From Dorea_D hominis (GTDB taxonomy: Bacteria; Bacillota; Clostridia; Lachnospirales; Lachnospiraceae): 64,000 nucleotides of DNA. Positions 44,488 through 52,449 of the stretch are shown here, one piece after another; position 1 is the stretch's first letter, and each line of letters starts with the position of its first letter. The stretch spans positions 13,206 to 77,205 of the forward strand of contig NZ_JACOOY010000016.1 in assembly GCF_014287705.1 (NCBI RefSeq). Direction: 5' to 3'. The notes beneath the pieces are model-generated. The model saw nothing but the letters and a program-made list of their open reading frames with translations, was not told the origin of the DNA and ran no database searches. The position numbers and the translations under genes were made by a program.

Positions 44488-44500
44488 GTTCTATAGAACT
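44488..44500. promoter_or_regulatory. operator candidate TTCTATAGAACT
   Basis: The palindrome GTTCTATAGAAC (44488-44499) lies upstream of the Spo0A-C-like gene. The same 12-base motif with one change (TTCTACAGAACT) occurs at 45010-45021 on the other side of the XRE gene. Confidence 0.55.
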
Positions 44501-44562
44501 AATTTAGCATATTTCTATTATCATGAAAAGACACTTTACAACTTAAAGCTGAATAAAAGGTC

Positions 44563-44588
44563 AAAAAAAGAAGAGCTACTCGCTCTTC
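44563..44588 (-). terminator. terminator of the XRE regulator gene
   Basis: GAAGAGC (44570-44576) pairs with GCTCTTC (44582-44588), followed by seven T on the minus strand. Confidence 0.8.
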
Positions 44589-44601
44589 CCAGTTTGTCAT
44601 A

Positions 44602-44919
44602 TCACTCTTCCAATAATGTGTGAATTACTTTGATCATTTTTTTCTGCTCTTTGATCGGAAGTTTTTCAATTTTTTCTGTCAGCTCATTGGTAACACCTGT
44701 AACTGAATGTGCCACAACATCAATCAAAAGAGTATCTGCTGAAACATCTAATGCATTTGCAATTGTAACAAAGGTATCCAATTTTGTAACTTTCAAGCCT
44801 CTCTCTATTACACTCACATGCGTTGGACTTAAATTTACTAATGCAGCCAGTTCCTCTTGCGTGAGATTTTTTGCTTCTCGTGCTGATTTGATTCGCTGTC
44901 CTACTGCTTTCAAATCCAT
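44602..44919 (-). CDS. XRE-family transcriptional regulator
   Basis: A 105-residue repressor-type protein. The first 65 residues form a lambda-repressor-like HTH (VGQRIKSAREAKNLTQEELAALVNLSPTHVSVIERGLKVTKLDTFVTIANAL). The tail (TNELTEKIEKLPIKEQKKMIKVIHTLLEE) probably makes a coiled dimer. GGAGG precedes the ATG. Palindromes with AGAAC/GTTCT half-sites surround the gene, suggesting autoregulation and control of both flanking genes. Confidence 0.88.
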   Translation of the reverse strand: MDLKAVGQRIKSAREAKNLTQEELAALVNLSPTHVSVIERGLKVTKLDTFVTIANALDVSADTLLIDVVAHSVTGVTNELTEKIEKLPIKEQKKMIKVIHTLLEE

Positions 44920-44934
44920 CGTAACACCTCCTCC

Positions 44935-44952
44935 AGAACGAATAATCGTTCT
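44935..44952. promoter_or_regulatory. inverted repeat upstream of the XRE gene
   Basis: AGAACGA (44935-44941) and TCGTTCT (44946-44952) are perfect inverted copies with a four-base spacer, just before the ribosome binding site of the XRE gene. The half-site AGAAC matches the operators nearby. Confidence 0.6.
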
Positions 44953-45009
44953 GAATTTAGTATACTTGTGGATATCTTAAATATACAGAATCGCAAAGCC
45001 AAGTTCTAA

Positions 45010-45021
45010 TTCTACAGAACT
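45010..45021. promoter_or_regulatory. operator candidate TTCTACAGAACT between divergent genes
   Basis: This motif lies in the intergenic space between the XRE gene (minus) and a small plus-strand gene, inside an overlapping GTTCT/AGAAC pair at 45003-45020. It is nearly identical to the motif at 44489-44500. Confidence 0.55.
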
Positions 45022-45098
45022 ATATTCAAAGTTTTTCTTTGCATTTTCGTAAAAAAGCGTTATGATTGAATCAGTTAAATCAAAGGAGGTATCAAATC

Positions 45099-45305
45099 AT
45101 GAAATCACATAAATACTGGTCCTTAGGCGCACTTTTCTGTATGTTGGGATGCATTTATTCTGGAATCAAAAAATCTATGACTGCACATAAATACTTTGCC
45201 TATTCTTCATTGCTTTGTATGGGCATGTCCATTTATTCCGGTCACAAACTGGTTTCTCCAAAGAAGAAAAAAATCACTGAATCAAATAATAGTGAGAATA
45301 GTTAA
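45099..45305 (+). CDS. small membrane protein divergent to the XRE gene
   Basis: A 68-residue protein with two short hydrophobic helices (YWSLGALFCMLGCIYSGI and YFAYSSLLCMGMSIYSG) that look like an internal repeat, and a Lys/Ser-rich tail. A strong AAAGGAGG precedes the ATG at 45099. Its promoter region carries the XRE-type palindrome. Short hydrophobic proteins beside an XRE repressor can be toxins or membrane regulators; no evidence decides. Confidence 0.6.
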   Translation: MKSHKYWSLGALFCMLGCIYSGIKKSMTAHKYFAYSSLLCMGMSIYSGHKLVSPKKKKITESNNSENS

Positions 45306-45335
45306 ATAAAAAATTGACCTTTATTCATCAAAGAC

Positions 45336-45378
45336 AAAGTTGCTGGAGAATATTTTTTCTCTCCAGCAACTTTCTTTA
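45336..45378. terminator. bidirectional terminator
   Basis: AAAGTTGCTGGAGA (45336-45349) and TCTCCAGCAACTTT (45360-45373) form a 14-base-pair stem with T-rich flanks. It ends the small membrane protein gene and the convergent gene at 45,382. Confidence 0.8.
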
Positions 45379-45381
45379 TCT

Positions 45382-45753
45382 TTAAGCCATTGAGATACAA
45401 TACTGTCCAATCAGCTTCATCCAACTATTATATTTATTCTTTTCGCACACCTTTCGGCAAATTTCATTCTCCATCAATACACAGAACATCTTATCATAAT
45501 CAAATGCCCAAACAGCACCATTCACATGGTTTTCCACTGCTTTCTGATCTATGCTTTTCAAGCGTGTGACCATTTTTTCAATTTCTCCATTTCCCAAGTT
45601 ACCGATATTTTTGCAGATAAACCGAAAGAAATTCAACGTTGCATATTCATCATGCCAATGGAAATCTTCTGGATTGTTTTTAATTTTACTGGCTCTCAGC
45701 TGTTCTTTGATTATCTGAGCAGCTACACCTTTCATCGAATCTTCGTATCTCAT
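45382..45753 (-). CDS. hypothetical protein
   Basis: A 123-residue soluble, mostly helical protein (MRYEDSMKGVAAQIIKEQL, then WHDEYATLNFFRFICKNIGNLG). I do not recognise it. It overlaps the stop region of the next gene upstream and shares its operon. The ATG at 45753 was preferred over the GTG at 45762 because of spacing from AGAGTAGG. Confidence 0.55.
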   Translation of the reverse strand: MRYEDSMKGVAAQIIKEQLRASKIKNNPEDFHWHDEYATLNFFRFICKNIGNLGNGEIEKMVTRLKSIDQKAVENHVNGAVWAFDYDKMFCVLMENEICRKVCEKNKYNSWMKLIGQYCISMA

Positions 45754-45762
45754 ATTATTCAC

Positions 45763-46344
45763 CTACTCTTCCTCAACGCCCAGTGACGGTTTAAATCTTT
45801 TATCCTTTGCCTGCGATACCACGATCTCATAAAAATAAAATCCTAAATACCCAAGTGCCTGCTTCTTCATTTTATAAAAAGAAGTCCTGCCTATTCCTAA
45901 CTCCTGCTGTACTTCCACATCTGTCTTATTATAATGACTGCAAAAACAGGAATGAAGGATTTCACTGAGCATCACACCATTCGGTGCATAGAACTTCACC
46001 AAAGTCATTCCCCGATAGATCATGTCCGACAATCCATAAATAATCATCAGATTATTCATCTCCCGGTGCATCTTTGGCACATTCAGCTGGTTGTTATAAA
46101 TGCTCAGATAACTCAATGCATATGCCATATCTTCATTGATTTTCTCCTGGCATTCCATATCCAGTTCTTCTAACACAATCTGATTTTCCAAAATCAATTT
46201 CTGATAGCTTGTCATCAATTCTTTAATATCAGTATAATGTCTTTCGATTGTAACTTCCAGATAATCCTGTGCATGACTTGCCATCTGGAAGGTAATTTCT
46301 TTCATTGATTTAATTGCATAATCTCTGTCTGTCATCAGTTTCAA
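45763..46344 (-). CDS. hypothetical protein with C-terminal helix-turn-helix-like segment
   Basis: A 193-residue helical protein. The stretch YNKTDVEVQQELGIGRTSFYKMKKQALGYLGFYFYE looks like a sigma region 4 or ArpU-type helix-turn-helix. The first 150 residues are helical with no known motif. A transcription factor of the element is a reasonable guess. It is the first gene of a two-gene unit behind a structured 240-base region. Confidence 0.55.
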   Translation of the reverse strand: MKLMTDRDYAIKSMKEITFQMASHAQDYLEVTIERHYTDIKELMTSYQKLILENQIVLEELDMECQEKINEDMAYALSYLSIYNNQLNVPKMHREMNNLMIIYGLSDMIYRGMTLVKFYAPNGVMLSEILHSCFCSHYNKTDVEVQQELGIGRTSFYKMKKQALGYLGFYFYEIVVSQAKDKRFKPSLGVEEE

Positions 46345-46585
46345 AATCTCCTTATCATCATCACACTAACTGGCGGTCTTTCAGACCAGTTCGCTTTCCC
46401 CATGATTTTGATGGGAAGCAATTACTTACTACAACTTGCAGAAGCGGATATCCAAAAGGCATTGTGGGAGCTGCCTTTGCTGACCGGAATCCATCTTCTT
46501 ATGTAAAACCTACAGGAATATAAAGGGAAAGTGACTATCCCTGCCGGTTAATAATCCAAATAATATCGTCTATACCAATCTCTCC
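46345..46585 (-). other. structured noncoding region
   Basis: No convincing gene. On the minus strand GGTCT/AGACC lies inside AACTGG/CCAGTT (46369-46395 region), and TTCCCAT/ATGGGGAA forms a second hairpin beside it. The longest frame is 19 codons without a good start site. It may be a leader RNA for the gene starting at 46,344 or a small RNA. Confidence 0.35.
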
Positions 46586-46825
46586 TTATGCTGTTTTTCT
46601 CTCCATAAACCATTTATCCACTTCGTAAAACAAGTGGCTTTCCTGCCCCTGTATCATACAGGTGTACATCATTCCTACACCGCCTGCCTTTCTGCTGGCG
46701 CATCGCTCGATTTTCAAAATTCTGTCAATACTATATTTTCTTCCATCCTCCCATGTAAAAAATATGGGAACCAGCTGTCCGTCTTTCCGAAACTCTGCTA
46801 CTACATCTACATATACTTTGTTCAT
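46586..46825 (-). CDS. hypothetical protein in the SOS-like cluster
   Basis: A 79-residue protein: MNKVYVDVVAEFRKDGQLVPIFFTWEDGRKYSIDRILKIERC, then VGMMYTCMIQGQESHLFYEVDKWF. It looks like a small beta-barrel. Genes of this type stand beside LexA-like and Y-family polymerase genes in Clostridia; function unknown. It begins 12 bases after the LexA-like gene. Confidence 0.6.
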   Translation of the reverse strand: MNKVYVDVVAEFRKDGQLVPIFFTWEDGRKYSIDRILKIERCASRKAGGVGMMYTCMIQGQESHLFYEVDKWFMERKTA

Positions 46826-46837
46826 GCCGACACCTCA

Positions 46838-47050
46838 CTATAAAATCTCAATTGCTCTTGGCGATGCCGGGATTCTGCGGATATATCCATTTAACTCCAA
46901 CTGCTTGATTCTGGAAAATGCTGATGATGTTGATTTCACCCCGATCAATTTTCCAAATTCCCGTATTGTCGGTGGATATCCATGTTCATTGGTATATCGT
47001 AAAATACACTGATAACTTTCTTCCTGTTTTCTGGTTAATGCTTTTTTCAA
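46838..47050 (-). CDS. stand-alone LexA-type DNA-binding domain
   Basis: A 70-residue protein equal to the N-terminal winged-helix domain of LexA: LTRKQEESYQCILRYTNEHGYPPTIREFGKLIGVKSTSSAFSRIKQLELNGYIRR. The peptidase half is missing and the stop is clean, so it lacks the self-cleavage switch. It is placed directly behind the polymerase gene. It could be an antagonist of LexA or a repressor released in another way. Confidence 0.75.
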   Translation of the reverse strand: MKKALTRKQEESYQCILRYTNEHGYPPTIREFGKLIGVKSTSSAFSRIKQLELNGYIRRIPASPRAIEIL

Positions 47051-47064
47051 ATCTATCCCTCCAA

Positions 47065-48321
47065 TTACCCATGGAAATAACTATGTGGATGGATCGTGTG
47101 CGTACCAGCGTCTAAGTGGGATAAGACTTTATCCTGATACATTGCCGCTCGCTGTATACTGAAATAACCAAACCGTCGTCTGATCTCATCTACAGTACGA
47201 TCCAGCTTCTCTAACTTTTCCTTTTTCTCCTGATTTCCAAATAAATCCAACTGCACGGGAATATCATCTAACACAAGATCCGCAGCTCGGATCCCCAGGC
47301 TTCTAATGGGATGTTCCCATTTGTAATTATCTTTAAATAGCTGAAATGCTGCAGTTACAATCTCGTTTGTAATATTCGTTGGCTGTCGTAAATGTATCTG
47401 TCTGGAAAAACTATACAATCGATTATCTCGAACTGTAATTTCTACTGTTTTGCATTTAAATCCATGTTTCCGCAATCGTGCAGCTACACTTTCTGCCAAT
47501 GCTATTTGAATGATCCAGACATCCAGATCATTTTCCAGATCTCTCGGTGTTGTAGTGCTATTACCTATCGACTTTACTGGTGCTTCATATCCTTCCTTGC
47601 AAACCGGATCTTCATCCCAGCCATTTGCGAAAGCCCATAATACATTTCCTATTTTTCCAAAATGACTCTCTAACAACTTTTCGTCTGATTCCGCAAGTTG
47701 CCCGATTGTCCGGATTCCAAGTTTTTGCAATTTCTTATTTGTCTGTCTTCCGACATAAAGCAAATCTGACGCTGGAAGCTGCCATATCCTGTCTTTATAA
47801 TTTTCTCGATTAAACTCTGTGATTGCATCCGGCTTTTTATAATCTGAACCAAGTTTCGCATAAATCTTATTCCAGGAAATTCCAATACTTACCGTTACAC
47901 CCAGTTCGTATTTAATCCGATGGCTGATTTCTCTTGCAATCGTCATTCCGCTTCCTTTCAGATTTCTGCTGTCCGATACATCCAGCCAGGCTTCATCAAT
48001 TCCATATGGCTCGATCTTGTCCGTATACTCCGAATAGATTTCTCTTGCCATCTTTGAAAATCTCAAATACAAATCCATCCGTGGTGGTACAAATATGATT
48101 TCCGGACAAATCTGTTTTGCCTGCCATAATGCCATTCCGGTCTTTACACCTTTTTGCTTTGCAATATAATTTGCTGTCAGCACAATCCCATGCCGGGCTT
48201 CCGGATCGCCACCTACTGCCAGAGGCATTCCTGCAAATTCCGGATGATGTAGCATTTCTACACTGGCATAAAAACAGTTCATATCACTATGCAGGATCAC
48301 ACGCTCACTCAAACTTTTCAC
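47065..48321 (-). CDS. Y-family DNA polymerase (DinB/UvrX-like)
   Basis: A 418-residue translesion polymerase. The catalytic site is seen in LHSDMNCFYASVEML and IEPYGIDEAWLDVS. Thumb and little-finger parts include TIGQLAESDEKLLESHFGKIG and VEITVRDNRLYSFSRQIHL. It synthesises across DNA lesions, usually as part of the SOS response; elements often carry it. Its promoter faces the XRE-S24 gene and shares operators with it. Confidence 0.9.
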   Translation of the reverse strand: MKSLSERVILHSDMNCFYASVEMLHHPEFAGMPLAVGGDPEARHGIVLTANYIAKQKGVKTGMALWQAKQICPEIIFVPPRMDLYLRFSKMAREIYSEYTDKIEPYGIDEAWLDVSDSRNLKGSGMTIAREISHRIKYELGVTVSIGISWNKIYAKLGSDYKKPDAITEFNRENYKDRIWQLPASDLLYVGRQTNKKLQKLGIRTIGQLAESDEKLLESHFGKIGNVLWAFANGWDEDPVCKEGYEAPVKSIGNSTTTPRDLENDLDVWIIQIALAESVAARLRKHGFKCKTVEITVRDNRLYSFSRQIHLRQPTNITNEIVTAAFQLFKDNYKWEHPIRSLGIRAADLVLDDIPVQLDLFGNQEKKEKLEKLDRTVDEIRRRFGYFSIQRAAMYQDKVLSHLDAGTHTIHPHSYFHG

Positions 48322-48370
48322 CTCCTAGCTGTTTCCTTCAATATGATGTCTTATCAATTTCTGTATGTTT

Positions 48371-48470
48371 AGTATATATCGACATTCCGGAGATAGTCAA
48401 GTAACATCTTGGTTGTCTTTTCTCCATTTTGGAGATTATTGTTGATTTTATTTCTAACATACGGTATAAT
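48371..48470. promoter_or_regulatory. divergent promoters with two similar operators
   Basis: Minus-strand promoter for the polymerase: TTGACT (48395-48400), 18 bases, TATACT (48371-48376). Plus-strand promoter for the repressor: TTGATT (48442-48447), 17 bases, TATAAT (48465-48470). TCTCCATTTTGGAGA (48421-48435) is a perfect dyad between them. A related copy, TCGACATTCCGGAGA (48379-48393), fills the spacer of the polymerase promoter. Binding by the XRE-S24 protein would repress the polymerase. Confidence 0.7.
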
Positions 48471-48506
48471 GCATATAGAAAATTCAAATAGAAATGAGGC
48501 GAACAA

Positions 48507-49238
48507 ATGCGTGATTTCGGGGAAATATTAGCAGAAAATAGAAAAAAGAAAGGATACTCTCAATCAGATCTGGTAGACCTGCTTTCTCAGGAAGGTATTC
48601 AGGTCACTACAAAAGCAATCTCCAAATGGGAGACCAATGCACGAGAACCAGCTTTACATGTTTTCCTGACACTTTGCCAGTTACTTGATATCGAAGATAT
48701 ATATGAATCTTTCTTTGGAGAAAATCCATATAACATTATGAGTGGATTGAATGAAGAAGGCAGAAATAAATTGATTGAATTTGCTGATATTTTGAAAGCT
48801 TCTAAAAAGTTTTCTCCACTGTCTGCAAAGATTATCCCATTCCATCATCCTGTAGAAATTACCTGGGAACCAGTTTCTGCTGGTACTGGAAATTACCTGG
48901 AAGATTCTGTAAAAGAAACTTATGACGTAGGACACCTTGCTCCTGAGCAGACTGACTTTGGTGTACGGATCTCCGGTGACAGTATGGAACCACTTTATCA
49001 TACAGGCGATGTCGCATGGATTCAGAAAAAAGATTCTCTTGCTAATGGTGAAATTGGAATCTTCTATCTCAACGGTAATACTTACATCAAGGAATTACAC
49101 GATGAGCCAGATGGTGTTTATCTGATTTCTTTAAATCAAAAATATCGTCCTATCCAAGTTTTGGAATCTGACTCTTTTAAGATTTTTGGAAAAGTAATCG
49201 GAAAATGCAAAGGTGCAGAAATTCCGGGATTTCATTAG
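48507..49238 (+). CDS. XRE-S24 repressor (LexA/CI-like autoprotease)
   Basis: A 243-residue repressor. The N-terminal HTH is FGEILAENRKKKGYSQSDLVDLL with KAISKWETNAREPAL. The C-terminal S24 peptidase domain has Ser159 in SGDSMEP and Lys195 in TYIKEL. Cleavage would be at Ala125-Gly126 in SAGTGNY. Such proteins cut themselves on RecA filaments after DNA damage, releasing target genes; here the divergent polymerase cluster. It is the likely damage sensor of the element. Confidence 0.9.
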   Translation: MRDFGEILAENRKKKGYSQSDLVDLLSQEGIQVTTKAISKWETNAREPALHVFLTLCQLLDIEDIYESFFGENPYNIMSGLNEEGRNKLIEFADILKASKKFSPLSAKIIPFHHPVEITWEPVSAGTGNYLEDSVKETYDVGHLAPEQTDFGVRISGDSMEPLYHTGDVAWIQKKDSLANGEIGIFYLNGNTYIKELHDEPDGVYLISLNQKYRPIQVLESDSFKIFGKVIGKCKGAEIPGFH

Positions 49239-49294
49239 ATTTCAACAGCAGGTTCATGATCCTGCTGATAACAATAAGCAAAGGAAGTGATTGA

Positions 49295-49495
49295 ATGGCA
49301 ATCAATAATACATTAAAAGATATTCGTGAAGAACGGAATCTCATTCAAGCAGATTTGGCTGAAGCCATAGGTTCCTGCAGCCAGACTATAGGCCGCATCG
49401 AACGTGGAGAACGTAATCCCTCTCTTGAGATTGCAATCCGGCTGGCCCATTACCTGAAAGTGCCTGTAGAAGATATTTTTCAAGTTGAAGACTGA
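49295..49495 (+). CDS. XRE-family regulator (short)
   Basis: A 66-residue protein that is just one HTH domain: LKDIREERNLIQADLAEAIGSCSQTIGRIERGERNPSLEIAIRLAHYLKVPVEDIF. This matches the small Cro/YozG-type regulators. It lies 56 bases behind the S24 gene and GGAAGTG precedes the ATG. A terminator follows. Confidence 0.85.
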   Translation: MAINNTLKDIREERNLIQADLAEAIGSCSQTIGRIERGERNPSLEIAIRLAHYLKVPVEDIFQVED

Positions 49496-49509
49496 AGCAT
49501 AACAGCCGA

Positions 49510-49545
49510 AAAACCGAGGAATAAAATCCCCGGTTTTCCTTTTGC
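49510..49545 (+). terminator. terminator of the repressor operon
   Basis: AAAACCGAGGA (49510-49520) pairs with TCCCCGGTTTT (49527-49537) with one mismatch; CCTTTTG follows. Confidence 0.7.
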
Positions 49546-49597
49546 TCAAAAATCAGTGTAATTCCATGATGCACAGATGCATATACGATTGCTTTTC

Positions 49598-49972
49598 TCA
49601 TTTGTTTTCCTTTCTGCCTGCTCCATCAATCAGGTCATAACTCATATCTAAAAAGTCCAGTACCTTTGCTTCGCTGACCGAACCATCCAGTAAAATAGTG
49701 ATCCAGTGCTGCTTATTCATATGATACCCAGGTAAAAATCCATAAGTCTGAATAATCATATTTGTCATGTCCGGATCACACTTTACGTCAATGATATCAA
49801 CCATCTCTCTTCCTTCTAATCCCAGTTTCGATTTTTCAACCGTCATGATCACTGCATACCATTTCCCATTCTTATGTCGAAGTACTGCACTGTCCGGTAG
49901 TTTACTCCATAAATATTCCGGAATCGTGCCATACTGTTTCTGCACATATTCAAAAATTTCTTCTTTCTTCAC
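49598..49972 (-). CDS. MmcQ/YjbR family protein
   Basis: A 124-residue protein with the family landmarks: YGTIPEYLWSKLPDSAVLRHKNGKWYAVIM, VDIIDVKCDPD and PGYHMNKQHWITILLDGSV. It has the CyaY-like fold and is annotated as DNA-binding in some genomes, with no firm function. It is transcribed toward the short XRE gene and away from the mobilization genes. Confidence 0.85.
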   Translation of the reverse strand: MKKEEIFEYVQKQYGTIPEYLWSKLPDSAVLRHKNGKWYAVIMTVEKSKLGLEGREMVDIIDVKCDPDMTNMIIQTYGFLPGYHMNKQHWITILLDGSVSEAKVLDFLDMSYDLIDGAGRKENK

Positions 49973-50099
49973 AATCTATTCAACTCCTGATTCTTCTGAT
50001 ATCCTGCCCATAATCATACCACATTTTCGTATCCCGTACTACCTGCCAAATTCTTTTGCATTTTCCCGGTTCTCCTGACTTTAACTAATAGAGAGGTAA

Positions 50100-50222
50100 A
50101 ACAGCAAGGACAGGAAGTGAGGATACACTTCCGGGAAATCCCAATTTAGGGAACCCTACCCTAAATTGAAAAAACGCTGAAAGCAACGATACTACTGTCC
50201 TCTCAGAAAGGAGAACCCGCCA
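50100..50222. other. candidate origin of transfer (oriT)
   Basis: Directly upstream of mobC there are two inverted repeats: GGAAGTG/CACTTCC (50113-50119, 50126-50132, loop six bases) and AATTTAGGG/CCCTAAATT (50143-50151, 50159-50167). There is no gene. Such repeats beside a MobC-relaxase pair are the usual place of the nick site; the exact nick is not determined. Confidence 0.6.
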
Positions 50223-50546
50223 ATGGCTGAAAGAAAGAGAAACAAAGAAATCCATTTCTATGTCACCGAAGAAGAACGAAAGTTAATCCGCAGGAAGATG
50301 ATAGAATCAAAGACAAAAAACATGGGAGCTTATCTGCGCAAAATGGCAATCGACGGTTACATCGTCAACACAGATACCACTCCACTTAAGAAACAGTATG
50401 AGGAAATGCACAAGATTGGTGTAAATATCAACCAGATTGCAAAAAAGGTAAATACCACCGGAGATCTATATCCGGAAGAAATGCAAGAATTGAAAGAGAT
50501 GGTAAAAGAAATATGGCATATCTTAAAATCTTCCCCATTAAAGTAA
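50223..50546 (+). CDS. mobC: relaxosome accessory protein MobC
   Basis: A 107-residue protein: RNKEIHFYVTEEERKLIRRKMIESKTKNMGAYLRKMAIDGYIV (ribbon-helix-helix part) and IGVNINQIAKKVNTTGDLYPEEMQELKEMVKEIW (the MobC-type segment). It helps the relaxase open DNA at oriT. AGAAAGGAG precedes the ATG. The last 34 bases overlap the relaxase gene, so they are coupled. Confidence 0.9.
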   Translation: MAERKRNKEIHFYVTEEERKLIRRKMIESKTKNMGAYLRKMAIDGYIVNTDTTPLKKQYEEMHKIGVNINQIAKKVNTTGDLYPEEMQELKEMVKEIWHILKSSPLK

Positions 50547-51892
50547 CAGACAAGAAAGCTCTAGACTATATTACAAATCCAGATAAGACAGATGAAAAAC
50601 TGTTAGTTTCCAGTTTTGGCTGTTCCCCGGAAACTGCAGATCTTGAATTTTCTATGACAAGAGAAATGGCAAAAAAGAATGGAATGGACAAGGGCGATAA
50701 CCTGGCATTTCATCTGATCCAGTCATTTAAGCCTGGAGAAGTTGATGCCGAAAATGCCCATCGCTTAGGGCAGCAATTTGCTGACGAAGTACTGAAAGGA
50801 AAATATGAATATGTGATCAGTACCCATGTTGACAAAAATCATATCCATAACCACATCATCTTCAACGCTGCAAGCTTTGTTGATCATCACAAGTATGTTT
50901 CCAATAAGCGGAGCTACCATAAAATCTGCCGGATCAGTAATCGCATTTGCCATGAAAACGGACTTGCCACCAGTATGCCAACCGGAGAAAAAGGTAAAAG
51001 CTATAAAGAGAATATGGAATATCATCGTGGCACCAGTTGGAAAGCCAAGCTACGTGTTGCAGTTGATAAGGCAATCTGGACTTCCATCAACTATGAGGAA
51101 TTTCTACAAAAAATGCAGTTAGCCGGATATGAAATCCGGCAGGGAAAGCACCTGTCATTCCGTGCACCAGAACAGCAGAACTTCACTTATATGAAATCTC
51201 TCGGAAGCTATTATTCCGAAGAAAATGTTCGCATCCGTCTGGCTAAAAATCGTAGCAAAGTAAAAACTCCAAGACATCTGTCCAGAGAAGCTCGCTTGTA
51301 TATCAATATCTCCACTTATGTCACAACTGGAAATCAAGAGGGATTTGAACGATGGGCAAAGCTCAATAATCTAAAAGAGGCAGCCCGCACCTTCAACTAT
51401 CTTTCCGAAAATAACTTGCTGAATTATGACGATTTCAGGCAGCATGTATCTGACATTGAAGCTTCTGTGAAAGTTGCCGACCAAAGAATAGCACAAATCA
51501 ACAGTGAGCTGAGCACGCAGAAAGTCATTCAGAAACACTGCGATTCTTACCGGCTTTGTCGTAAAGTAATTGAAGATTGTAAATCTGCTAAAAATCCAAA
51601 AGCATACCGCACCAAACATCAGGCAGAATACCAGCTCCACGATTCACTAAAAAAAGAGCTTCAGGATCTCGGTGTTACCAAAATCCCAAGCTCTAATAAA
51701 GTCCAAAAGCTGATTGAAAATCTTGAATCTGAACAGGCTACTACTGTCCGGGAAAAGCAAGAATTACAGAAAAAACAAAAGACACTGGATATCATTCAGC
51801 AGAATTTCACTGCACTGCTCGATGCTCCTGAGATCAGTTCAGACTTACTTCCGGCCAAAAAGGAACCTGTTTCTGTCACAAGAGAAAAATAA
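50513..51892 (+). CDS. MOBP-type relaxase
   Basis: A 459-residue relaxase. The catalytic Tyr is probably Tyr19 in KALDYITNPDKT. The metal site is H105, H110, H112 and H114 in STHVDKNHIHNHII. An N-terminal relaxase domain of about 250 residues is followed by a coiled-coil tail. It nicks oriT and pilots the single strand into a host-provided conjugation channel. No type IV secretion or coupling protein is in the window, so the element is mobilizable rather than self-transmissible. The 240 bases after it hold no gene. Confidence 0.92.
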   Translation: MAYLKIFPIKVTDKKALDYITNPDKTDEKLLVSSFGCSPETADLEFSMTREMAKKNGMDKGDNLAFHLIQSFKPGEVDAENAHRLGQQFADEVLKGKYEYVISTHVDKNHIHNHIIFNAASFVDHHKYVSNKRSYHKICRISNRICHENGLATSMPTGEKGKSYKENMEYHRGTSWKAKLRVAVDKAIWTSINYEEFLQKMQLAGYEIRQGKHLSFRAPEQQNFTYMKSLGSYYSEENVRIRLAKNRSKVKTPRHLSREARLYINISTYVTTGNQEGFERWAKLNNLKEAARTFNYLSENNLLNYDDFRQHVSDIEASVKVADQRIAQINSELSTQKVIQKHCDSYRLCRKVIEDCKSAKNPKAYRTKHQAEYQLHDSLKKELQDLGVTKIPSSNKVQKLIENLESEQATTVREKQELQKKQKTLDIIQQNFTALLDAPEISSDLLPAKKEPVSVTREK

Positions 51893-52131
51893 GATTGCAC
51901 TGGCAACTCACTCATTTTCTTCCCAATCTTCCCAAGGTTTCAAATCCTTTTCCTCCCAGGTGACACCATACGGTGCACCTCCGGAGGTATAACCAGCAAT
52001 ACAGAAAAATCGGTCATCTTGCAAGATCTCTTCTTTGGTCAGATTATCTCTTGCTTCTTTTTTCCGTTTTGCTCGCCTCTGTTTCCTCTTTTGTTTGTTC
52101 TTGTCTTCCCTCCTTCCGCCAGCCTGAACAT

Positions 52132-52321
52132 AAAAAAAACACCAAAAAACAATTCTTTGCTTTTTGATGTCATTTCTGTCTTTTCAGGCTAACGCCTGAA
52201 CCAATATTACAGAAGCCCGAACAGACTTCTTCGGTGCGTTTCGCACAATCTGCTTTCAAATCCCGGACCATTTCGAGATGAAATTTCTTATTCAGGATAT
52301 TCCCCGAATGAAACTGTTTAC
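52132..52321 (-). ncRNA. candidate small RNA at the end of the mobilization region
   Basis: A minus-strand promoter (TTGACG 52351-52356, 17 bases, CATGAT 52328-52333) leads to a transcript of about 190 bases. It has several hairpins (TTCAGG/CCTGAA, AGAAG/CTTCT, GTGCG/CGCAC). It ends at a terminator, CATCAAAAA/TTTTTGGTG followed by eight T (52132-52169). A frame of 33 codons starts at 52271 without a ribosome binding site. Small RNA or a leader-type peptide are both possible. Confidence 0.5.
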
Positions 52322-52449
52322 GCATTTATCATGGCACTAGATTTTGTTTTCGTCAACATTTTCAAGTACAATATATTGATATTTTTGCACTAAACGGTAT
52401 TCATAGTACTACAAAAGATATAGCAGCAATAGCTTAATATCCAGCATTG

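Noticed and set aside
51973..52167. Small frame after the relaxase (64 codons)
   Set aside because: It ends in the terminator of the opposite-strand RNA, has no ribosome binding site and is rich in Ser, Leu and Phe from T-rich noncoding DNA.
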